From an uncultured Bifidobacterium sp. (GTDB taxonomy: Bacteria > Actinomycetota > Actinomycetes > Actinomycetales > Bifidobacteriaceae), in contig CALNAE010000231.1 in the NCBI GenBank assembly GCA_937874315.1, positions 1-18,352 on the forward strand: 18,352 bases of DNA. Reading direction: 5' to 3'. A program made the position numbers and the translations under genes. Below the pieces are notes generated by a model. The model ran no database searches and was not told where the DNA came from. It worked only from the letters and a program-made list of their open reading frames with translations. Every line of letters starts with the position of its first letter. Positions within the stretch are counted from its first letter, which is position 1. Positions 1 to 5,893 of the stretch are shown one piece after another.

Positions 1-35
1 CCGATGGAGTCGACCGCATCAATCAAGCCCGGAAG

Positions 36-470
36 TTATTCCAGATTTGATTGCGTTCCCGCAGTGTTCGCCGAAGTCTCTTGCTGTGCCTGCGCCGCAT
101 CGAGTTTGGCGCGGACGTCGTTGAGCAGCGATTGGGCGCGTTGAGCCAAGGCTTCGCCAACCTCCCATTGCCGCATGGACTGATCGAGGTTAAGGCCGCC
201 GGCTTCGAGCGCCTGAACGGATTGGATGAGGCGATCGCGTGCCTCCTCGTATGGCAGTTGCGCGATTTCTTCGCGCTCTTTCTCACTCAGGCTTGATGCC
301 GCTGCATGTGTGGAGGGGAGCGACGATGGGGATGTGGTGTTTCGCACATTTTTCGCGACATTATTATCTGCGGCATTGGATGGGCTCTGGGCGGCTGTCT
401 CGACGGCGTCGATCCCGCTGTCGGCTTCGGTGCTGACGCTGCCGCTGGTATTACCCTTGTTCTCTGTCAT
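36..470 (-). CDS. xseB: Exodeoxyribonuclease VII small subunit
   Basis: XseB is the small, helical subunit of exodeoxyribonuclease VII, a cytoplasmic enzyme that degrades single-stranded DNA to acid-soluble oligonucleotides in repair and recombination; several copies bind one XseA. The family core is seen at about residues 73-131: LPYEEARDRLIQSVQALEAG, then LNLDQSMRQWEVGEAL and a charged Ala-rich C-terminus. The family is normally about 70-100 residues; this one has 144 because of a roughly 60-residue Ser/Thr/Ala/Asn-rich, probably disordered N-terminal extension with no other Met available as a start. An AAAGAAG element lies just upstream of the ATG as a modest ribosome binding site. It is transcribed after xseA on the same strand with a 108-bp gap. 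The identity is secure; the exact start is slightly less so. Confidence 0.9.
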   Translation of the reverse strand: MTENKGNTSGSVSTEADSGIDAVETAAQSPSNAADNNVAKNVRNTTSPSSLPSTHAAASSLSEKEREEIAQLPYEEARDRLIQSVQALEAGGLNLDQSMRQWEVGEALAQRAQSLLNDVRAKLDAAQAQQETSANTAGTQSNLE

Positions 471-555
471 GATGACTTCTTTCGTGGTGTTCTGTGATCG
501 TCGATACTATGAATACTATGCGGAGTATTTTGGGCTCATGGGATACCTTAATTGA

Positions 556-593
556 TGTTCTATTGAGTTCCGCCTGTTCTATTGAGTTCCGCC
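556..593. repeat. Perfect 19-bp tandem duplication over the xseA stop
   Basis: TGTTCTATTGAGTTCCGCC occurs at 556-574 and again immediately at 575-593. The xseA stop codon (TAG, complement of 579-581) lies in the upstream-proximal copy, and the second copy regenerates the same stop context, so the protein end is unchanged. It looks like a recent slippage duplication. Confidence 0.9.
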
Positions 594-2039
594 GCGTGTG
601 CCGGTTACGGGCGCCGAATCGTCCTGGCTGCGTAGATCGAGGCTGGTGGCCTGGGCATTGAGCGCACCGCGCTTGAGCGTGATGGTGATTTCATCGCCGA
701 TGCGAATATCGCCGGCATCATCCAGCACATGACCGTTGCTGTTCTGCACGACCGCGTAGCCACGATTTAACGTGGATTGTGGGCTGAGCGCGGTCAGACT
801 CGCATGAAGCTTGTCGATGGTGAATCCGGCGTCATCGACGATACGTGTCAGTCCCCGCTCCAGCCGCTGCCCGGCATCGTCGAGGAATCGTTGGTGGGGA
901 TCAAGCATGGTCTGCGGATGCGTCAGGCTTGGACGGCTGGCATAGCCATCCACCAGTCGCACCTCGTTGTCGATCTTGGACGTCATGCGCATGAGCATCT
1001 GTGCGCGGGCACTGGTGATCAGCTGCCATTGCTCACGCACGTCGGGAACGACTTTTTTGGCCGCGTCGGTGGGCGTGGATGCGCGCAGGTCGGCTGCTAG
1101 ATCGATGAGCGTCCAATCGTCCTCATGTCCGACAGCGGAGACCAGCGGGGTGATGCAGGCTGCGGCCGCGCGGACGACCCCTTCGTCGGAGAACCCGATA
1201 AGATCCTCGAAACTCCCGCCCCCGCGCGCGACGATGATCACGTCGACGTCGGGGTCGTCATCGAGTATCTGGATGGCGTTGATGATGTCGGGCGGGCATT
1301 GTGCGCCTTGGACATGGGCGTGGACGACCTTGAACCGTACTACGGGCCAACGCAGGTTCACGTTGGTGATCACGTCGCCCTCCGCGCGGGCCTGGGGTGC
1401 GCAGATCAGTCCTATGCAAGCGGGAAATTCAGGTAACTCGACCTTGTTCTCGGCGTCGAAGAGGCCTTCTCCTTTGAGTTTCTTGCGCAATTCGTCGATC
1501 TGCGCCTTGAGATCACCGGCTCCTACGCGACGGATATCGTCGGCGACGAAGCTCAGGCGTGTCGCCTTCATCCAGATATCGGGTTTGCCATGCACGACCA
1601 CGCGGTCGCCCTGCCGAAAATCGCGGGCTTTGGCGACGAAGGCACGAAAGCCCATGACCGGCAGGGAGATTTCGTCGGAGTTGTCGCGCAGGGTGATATA
1701 TCCCGATGTGGCGCGGCGCATATTGATTTCTACAATCTGACCCTCGACCCAGGTGTCGGGCCATCGCAACACGGCGTTGTGGTATTTCTGACTCAGTACG
1801 CTCACCGGCCAGGGGTTTTCGGCGGTGGTGTCGCGCGCGAGACGAGGGAGCTCGTGCACCGTACCAGTGTTGTCGGTGTTGCTGGTGTTACCGGTATTGC
1901 CCGTATCGCCGGTATCTCTGGTATCGCCGGCATATCGATAGGTCGCGTCGGCCGCAGTGCCTTCGTTGCCTCGCGTAGAATGCATAGAAAACCGCTGCGA
2001 CGAGGAATTGGCAGCATATTCATATGATGAATCATTCAT
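579..2039 (-). CDS. xseA: Exodeoxyribonuclease VII large subunit
   Basis: XseA is the catalytic subunit of exodeoxyribonuclease VII, acting with XseB on single-stranded DNA in the cytoplasm. From the ATG at 2039 the protein has 486 residues, close to the usual 400-460. An N-terminal OB-fold follows a short tail (PWPVSVLSQKYHNAV, then TWVEGQIVEINMRR). The nuclease domain shows GLICAPQARAEGDV, then ARGGGSFEDLIGFSDE (about residues 271-286), AVGHEDD (302-308) and DLRASTPTDAA (317-327), which are the family's active-site motifs. The frame stays open upstream to a GTG at 2396 (605 residues), but that stretch runs through non-triplet repeats (2058-2346) and has no ribosome binding site, so the extension is probably not translated. 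The ATG at 2039 has only a close GGAGAGC. A Thr-Gly-Asn-Asp low-complexity tract lies before the OB-fold. xseB follows downstream. Confidence 0.9.
   Translation of the reverse strand: MNDSSYEYAANSSSQRFSMHSTRGNEGTAADATYRYAGDTRDTGDTGNTGNTSNTDNTGTVHELPRLARDTTAENPWPVSVLSQKYHNAVLRWPDTWVEGQIVEINMRRATSGYITLRDNSDEISLPVMGFRAFVAKARDFRQGDRVVVHGKPDIWMKATRLSFVADDIRRVGAGDLKAQIDELRKKLKGEGLFDAENKVELPEFPACIGLICAPQARAEGDVITNVNLRWPVVRFKVVHAHVQGAQCPPDIINAIQILDDDPDVDVIIVARGGGSFEDLIGFSDEGVVRAAAACITPLVSAVGHEDDWTLIDLAADLRASTPTDAAKKVVPDVREQWQLITSARAQMLMRMTSKIDNEVRLVDGYASRPSLTHPQTMLDPHQRFLDDAGQRLERGLTRIVDDAGFTIDKLHASLTALSPQSTLNRGYAVVQNSNGHVLDDAGDIRIGDEITITLKRGALNAQATSLDLRSQDDSAPVTGTRGGTQ
1861..1935 (-). repeat. In-frame Asp/Asn-Thr-Gly repeat tract in xseA
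   Basis: A degenerate triplet-phased repeat encodes DTRDTGDTGNTGNTSNTDNT within xseA, between the chosen start and the OB-fold. It keeps the reading frame and ends about 20 residues before the conserved domain, so it is likely a flexible, length-variable tail. Confidence 0.7.
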
Positions 2040-2057
2040 GCTCTCCAGCGTGCCTGC

Positions 2058-2215
2058 TGGAACGGACAACCGAGTGTTGCATTGCTGATCCCGTCGCGAA
2101 TGCGCGAGCAACGCCGCGCCGGCGGTTGGAACGGACAACCGGGTGTTGCATTGCGTCCCAGCCCCAGGTCTGTTGCTCGCCGCCTGTTGGAACGGACGAC
2201 CTGGCGTTGCAGAGG
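2058..2215. repeat. Three dispersed copies of a ~28-bp repeat
   Basis: Copies start with TGGAACGGAC at 2058-2085, 2127-2154 and 2188-2215. The first two differ at only one base (GAGTG versus GGGTG); the third is more diverged (GACGACC and TTGCAGAGG). Start-to-start spacing is 69 and 61 bp, so it is not in phase with a reading frame. Each of the first two copies contains CAAC-N5-GTTG on the minus strand, a possible small hairpin. The unit may be a genome-wide intergenic repeat; that cannot be checked here. Confidence 0.8.
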
Positions 2216-2218
2216 TGG

Positions 2219-2346
2219 GCGAGGTTGGTGGAGCGTCGTGTTGGACGGGGTTGTGGGGCGTTCCGCTGGACGGGTTGGTGGGGCGTCGTGTTGGGCGAGG
2301 CTGGTGGAGCGTTCCGCCGGGCGAGGCTGGTGGAGCGTTCCGCCGG
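2219..2346. repeat. Five tandem copies of a 25-26-bp unit
   Basis: Units lie at 2219-2244, 2245-2269, 2270-2294, 2295-2320 and 2321-2346, each with a core close to GGTGGAGCG(TCGTG or TTCCG)CYGG. The last two are identical over 26 bp; the second and third are 25 bp long. A partial sixth copy (GCGAGGTCGATG) follows. Unit lengths of 25 and 26 shift the frame from copy to copy, which argues that this is non-coding, VNTR-like DNA upstream of xseA rather than part of its protein. Confidence 0.85.
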
Positions 2347-2471
2347 GCGAGGTCGATGTCATGATCGGCACCAGGTTCTTTCGACACGCCGGACACGCCG
2401 ATCCCGCGCCGAACCGGCGACGATTCTGACGAATGACACGCTTGGTATTTAGGGGATTGCCGGGTTTTGAA

Positions 2472-2519
2472 TCACTATATGCAGGTAAAACCAAGCAGAG
2501 GCATTACTACATATTGTGT
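2472..2519 (+). promoter_or_regulatory. Tandem NrdR-box-like operator before nrdD
   Basis: Two 16-bp sites match the known NrdR consensus acaCwAtATaTwGtgt. TTACTACATATTGTGT at 2504-2519 agrees at 13 of 16 positions; TCACTATATGCAGGTA at 2472-2487 agrees at 10. Their starts are 32 bp apart, about three helical turns, the arrangement typical for cooperative NrdR binding upstream of nrd operons. The downstream box overlaps the likely -35 region of the nrdD promoter, so repression by promoter occlusion when dATP is sufficient is the natural reading. The nrdR gene itself is not in the window. Confidence 0.75.
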
Positions 2520-2534
2520 TTGATGCGCTATAGT
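2506..2534 (+). promoter_or_regulatory. Probable nrdD promoter
   Basis: A TATAGT -10 element is at 2529-2534. A weak -35 (ACTACA, 2506-2511) lies 17 bp upstream and overlaps the second NrdR-like box. Transcription would start near 2541 and give a leader of about 55 bases with an AGGAGG before the ATG. Confidence 0.5.
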
Positions 2535-2582
2535 GGGTAGAGTTACATGAATGTGGTTTACCGTGCGGAAACGCGGTTTTTG

Positions 2583-2588
2583 AGGAGG
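2583..2588 (+). promoter_or_regulatory. Ribosome binding site fixing the nrdD start
   Basis: AGGAGG is six bases upstream of the ATG at 2595 and decides against the in-frame ATG at 2547. Confidence 0.85.
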
Positions 2589-2594
2589 ATCGGA

Positions 2595-4988
2595 ATGGAA
2601 ACTCAGGTTCAGGACGCCGGTGTCAAGACGGGTGCGCGCAAGAGTGCGGTGCTTGTCGAAAAGCGCGATGGACGTGTCGTCGATTTCGATCCCATCAACA
2701 TCATCGGAGCGGTTAAATCCGCTTTCGCGGACCTTGGCAAGCATGTCGGCCCGGAAGAGGAACAGCTTATCCGCGATCTGGCCAATCAGGTCGAGGCGGA
2801 GATTAAGGATCGCTACAACGGTCCCGCTAAGATCGAGGACATCCAGAACCTCGTCGAGCACGGGCTTATTGAGGATCACCTGTATGAGGTCGCGCGCAAT
2901 TATACGAATTACAGGATGAATAAAGACATTGAGCGCGCCAAGGCGACCGATATCAACGAGGCCGTCAACCGGCTGGTGAATCGCGATGAAAGTCTGGTGC
3001 GTGAAAACGCCAATAAGGACTCCAACGTCTATGCCACGCAGCGTGATCTGCTGGCGGGCGCGGTCTCCAAGGCCTCGGCCTTCTCCATGCTGCCCGATGT
3101 CGTGGCGAATGCCCATATGAAGGGCGACATCCACTTCCACGACGCCGATTATTCTCCGTTCACGTCGATGAACAACTGTTCGTTGCCGGACTTTGGCGAC
3201 ATGCTCGCCCACGGCTTCGCGCTGGGCAATGCCATGATGGACTCTCCGAAGTCCATCGGCACTGCCTCGACGCAGATCACGCAGATCATCAAGGACATTG
3301 CGGGCGCGCAATATGGCGGCCAGACCGTCAATCGCGCGGATGAGATGCTTGAGCCGTACGCCAAGAAGGATTACGACAAGAACCTCAAGATGGCTCATGC
3401 GATGATTCCCGATTCCACGCCGGTCGATGTGGTGCGCCGCATGATCGAAGGCATGAAGGCTCAGGAGCCGGACAATCTTCACTTTGAGAATCGTGAGCCG
3501 CTGCCGGAGGATACCCCGTTCGACGGGCAGACCGATGAGCTCGAGCAGCTGCGCGAGATCTACGCCAAGATCATGACTCGCAAGGCCATCTACGACGCCA
3601 TGCAGACCATGGAATACCAGATCAATTCGAACCGTGTCTCCAACGGCCAGACCCCGTTCGTCACCGTCGGCTTCGGTCTGGGTACCTCATGGTTCGCCCG
3701 TGAAATCCAGCGTGCGATTCTGCTCAACCGCATTCGTGGTCTCGGCAAGGATCGGCACACCGCCATCTTCCCCAAGCTTGTGTTCACCATCAAGCACGGC
3801 ATCAACGCCGACAAGGGCGATGCGAACTACGACATGAAGCAGTTGGCGCTCGAATGCTCCACGAAGCGCATGTACCCCGATGTGGTCTTCTACGAGAACA
3901 TCGTCAAGATCACCGGCTCCTTCAAGGCTCCGATGGGCTGTCGCTCCTTCCTGCAGGGCTGGGTCAATCCGGACACCGGCAAGGATGAGGAAGACGGCCG
4001 CATGAACCTTGGCGTGGTTACGGTGAACATTCCGCGCATCGCGTTGGAGTCCCATGGGGACAAGAACCGGTTCTGGAAACTGTTCGATGAGCGCATGGAC
4101 GTCGCGCACCAGGCCTTGGAGTTTCGCGTCATGCGGTGCAAGCAGGCCAAGCCGGTGAACGCTCCGACACTGTTCAGGTTCGGCGCATTCGGCCGTCTGG
4201 GGGCCAATGACAGCGTCGATAAGTTGTTCAATCGCGAGCGTGCCACGGTTTCGCTGGGTTATATCGGCCTGTACGAGGCGACGTCGGTCTTCTATGGCAA
4301 GAACTGGATGCGCGATCACGGTTGGGATCCGGAAGGCAAGGACTTCGCCCTGTCCATCGTGCGCCGCATGAACCAGCTGTGCAAGCAGTGGAGCGCCGTC
4401 GAAGGCTACCACTATTCCGTATATTCCACGCCTGCCGAGTCGTTAACCGACCGCTTCAACCGCATGGATCGCGAGAAGTTCGGCAGGGTCGAGGGCGTCA
4501 CCGATCACGATTTCTATACCAACTCCTTCCACTATCCGGTGTGGATGTCGCCGACTCCGATGGAGAAGCTCGATTACGAGAAGGACTTCCCGTATCTCGC
4601 ATCCGGCGGCTTCATCAACTACTGCGAGTTCCCCTGCCTGCAGTCGAACCCGAAGGCGTTGGAGGCCGTTTGGGACTATGCCTACAACATCGGCATCGGC
4701 TATCTCGGCACGAACACGCCGATCGACCACTGCTTCGTATGCGGTTTCGAGGGCGATTTCGAGCCCACCGAGGAAGGGTTCAAATGCCCCGAATGCGGTA
4801 ACGCGGACCCCGACAAGTGCAACGTCACCAAGCGTACGTGTGGCTACCTCGGCAACCCCGTTCAGCGCCCGATGGTGCACGGACGGCATGAGGAGATCGC
4901 ACATCGTGTGAAGCATATGTCCGGAGAGACCGGTCACGTGAAGATGGACAATGGTCAGGTCCGCGAGTGGTTCGAGGAGACCAAGTAG
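2595..4988 (+). CDS. nrdD: Anaerobic (class III) ribonucleoside-triphosphate reductase
   Basis: NrdD reduces ribonucleoside triphosphates to deoxynucleotides without oxygen, using a glycyl radical made by NrdG. The protein has 797 residues. An ATP-cone regulatory domain occupies about residues 18-110 (VLVEKRDGRVVDFDPINII). Candidate active-site cysteines are C195 (SMNNCSLPDF) and C449 (KAPMGCRSFL). The zinc site is C713/C716 with C731/C734. The glycyl radical loop is RTCGYLGNP with G750, followed by RPMVHGRHEEI. The start is set by a perfect AGGAGG at 2583-2588, six bases before the ATG; an in-frame ATG at 2547 would add 16 residues but lacks such a site. nrdG follows three bases after the stop, and the upstream region carries NrdR-like boxes. 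Confidence 0.97.
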   Translation: METQVQDAGVKTGARKSAVLVEKRDGRVVDFDPINIIGAVKSAFADLGKHVGPEEEQLIRDLANQVEAEIKDRYNGPAKIEDIQNLVEHGLIEDHLYEVARNYTNYRMNKDIERAKATDINEAVNRLVNRDESLVRENANKDSNVYATQRDLLAGAVSKASAFSMLPDVVANAHMKGDIHFHDADYSPFTSMNNCSLPDFGDMLAHGFALGNAMMDSPKSIGTASTQITQIIKDIAGAQYGGQTVNRADEMLEPYAKKDYDKNLKMAHAMIPDSTPVDVVRRMIEGMKAQEPDNLHFENREPLPEDTPFDGQTDELEQLREIYAKIMTRKAIYDAMQTMEYQINSNRVSNGQTPFVTVGFGLGTSWFAREIQRAILLNRIRGLGKDRHTAIFPKLVFTIKHGINADKGDANYDMKQLALECSTKRMYPDVVFYENIVKITGSFKAPMGCRSFLQGWVNPDTGKDEEDGRMNLGVVTVNIPRIALESHGDKNRFWKLFDERMDVAHQALEFRVMRCKQAKPVNAPTLFRFGAFGRLGANDSVDKLFNRERATVSLGYIGLYEATSVFYGKNWMRDHGWDPEGKDFALSIVRRMNQLCKQWSAVEGYHYSVYSTPAESLTDRFNRMDREKFGRVEGVTDHDFYTNSFHYPVWMSPTPMEKLDYEKDFPYLASGGFINYCEFPCLQSNPKALEAVWDYAYNIGIGYLGTNTPIDHCFVCGFEGDFEPTEEGFKCPECGNADPDKCNVTKRTCGYLGNPVQRPMVHGRHEEIAHRVKHMSGETGHVKMDNGQVREWFEETK

Positions 4989-4991
4989 CCC

Positions 4992-5702
4992 GTGCATAAG
5001 CCGACAGTGATGCGATTACATGATTTCGCACCCACGGATCCCAATCGTGGCCCCGCGGTGCCCAGTGTGCTGACGAATAATCCCAAGGCAGGCCAGTGGA
5101 CCAGCGAGCGCATGAGCCATAATATGGTGGCCGATTACAAGCGCTTTCTGATGACCGACGGCGAAGGCATCCGCTGTTCCCTGTACGTCTCCGGCTGCCC
5201 GTTCCATTGTCTCGAGTGCTACAACTCCTCGATCTGGGACTTCCGCGCGGGGATCCCATACACCAAGGAGCTCGAGGACCGCATTATCGACGATATCGCC
5301 AAGAGCTTCGTTCAAGGCATCACCTTCCTCGGCGGCGAACCCCTGCTCAACACGGGCGTGCTGCTGCCGCTCGCCAAACGTATTCGCCGTGAATTCGGGC
5401 ATGACAAGGATATCTGGTGTTGGACCGGTTACACGTGGGAGGAGCTCATGCGCGCAGGGGAGAGCGGGGACAAGCTCGAGCTGCTGCACGACATCGATAT
5501 CCTCGTGGATGGCAGGTACATCAAGACGCTGCACGACTCCCTGTTGCAATTCCGCGGTTCCAGCAACCAGCGGATCCTCGACGTGCCGCGTTCCTTCGCC
5601 GCGGGCAAGCCCGTGGTCTGGGCAAAACTGCATGATCAGGAGCGTTTCATCCCCGAGGTCTATGGCAAAGACCGTGCCGACGGCGAGGGGGATGCCAGCT
5701 GA
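4992..5702 (+). CDS. nrdG: Anaerobic ribonucleotide reductase activating protein
   Basis: NrdG is the radical-SAM enzyme that reductively cleaves S-adenosylmethionine on a [4Fe-4S] cluster and abstracts hydrogen from the glycine (here G750) of NrdD. The cluster motif CX3CX2C is seen at C69, C73 and C76 (SGCPFHCLECYN), preceded by the GEGIRCSLYVSG segment, and a GGEPLL SAM-binding motif follows near residue 115. At 236 residues it is longer than the E. coli type (about 154) because of N- and C-terminal extensions, as in many Gram-positive NrdG. The GTG start at 4992 lies three bases after the nrdD stop, with GAGGAG inside the end of nrdD; the spacing of 12 is long, so the ATG at 5010 remains possible. 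It is almost certainly co-transcribed with nrdD. Confidence 0.95.
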   Translation: MHKPTVMRLHDFAPTDPNRGPAVPSVLTNNPKAGQWTSERMSHNMVADYKRFLMTDGEGIRCSLYVSGCPFHCLECYNSSIWDFRAGIPYTKELEDRIIDDIAKSFVQGITFLGGEPLLNTGVLLPLAKRIRREFGHDKDIWCWTGYTWEELMRAGESGDKLELLHDIDILVDGRYIKTLHDSLLQFRGSSNQRILDVPRSFAAGKPVVWAKLHDQERFIPEVYGKDRADGEGDAS

Positions 5703-5715
5703 GCGTCATGGCGGG

Positions 5716-5747
5716 CGCGAACCACGGTAAACGCGAACCACGGTAAA
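5716..5747. repeat. Perfect 16-bp tandem repeat after nrdG
   Basis: CGCGAACCACGGTAAA is at 5716-5731 and again at 5732-5747; a partial third copy (CGCGGTAAAC) is at 5751-5760. No U-tailed hairpin is seen, so a terminator is not evident between nrdG and the next gene. Confidence 0.85.
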
Positions 5748-5795
5748 CATCGCGGTAAACCGTTCCGGTGCATGACGCGGCGATATGCATGACGG

Positions 5796-5825
5796 TTGGT
5801 GGGGTGCACGACTACGCTGTATATC
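5796..5825 (+). promoter_or_regulatory. Possible promoter of the ASKHA fusion gene
   Basis: TTGGTG (5796-5801) and TATATC (5820-5825) are 18 bp apart. GATAAT at 5830-5835 is an alternative -10 without a good -35. Both sit in the 191-bp gap after nrdG; read-through from nrdDG is equally possible. Confidence 0.35.
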
Positions 5826-5883
5826 AGCAGATAATCGTGGAGTGGTGTGACGGATGCCTTCGGCCGCGGCATTTGCTGATTAT

Positions 5884-5888
5884 GGAGG
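5884..5888 (+). promoter_or_regulatory. Ribosome binding site fixing the fusion-gene start
   Basis: GGAGG is five bases before the ATG at 5894. The frame is open further upstream to 5768, but those 42 codons lack a comparable site and a conserved sequence. Confidence 0.8.
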
Positions 5889-5893
5889 TGCGC

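Noticed and set aside
1..35. Possible end of another gene before xseB
   Set aside because: Too short to assign a frame or product.
967..1740. 257-codon open frame on the plus strand
   Set aside because: Overlaps the conserved nuclease domain of xseA and has Ser/Arg-rich shadow composition.
2058..2215. CRISPR-like array
   Set aside because: Only three ~28-bp repeats with unequal spacers (about 41 and 33 bp), a diverged third copy, no cas genes and spacers similar in composition to the flanks.
2024..2452. 142-codon plus-strand frame across the repeats
   Set aside because: Runs through non-triplet tandem repeats with Arg/Gly/Trp-rich low-complexity output; no start signal.
5817..5827. CTGTATATCAG as an FNR- or LexA-type operator
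   Set aside because: Symmetry is imperfect at the centre, it matches neither consensus well, and it overlaps a plausible -10 element.
5768..5893. N-terminal 42-residue extension of the ASKHA fusion protein
   Set aside because: The strong GGAGG five bases before the ATG at 5894 and the poor sequence upstream favour the shorter protein.
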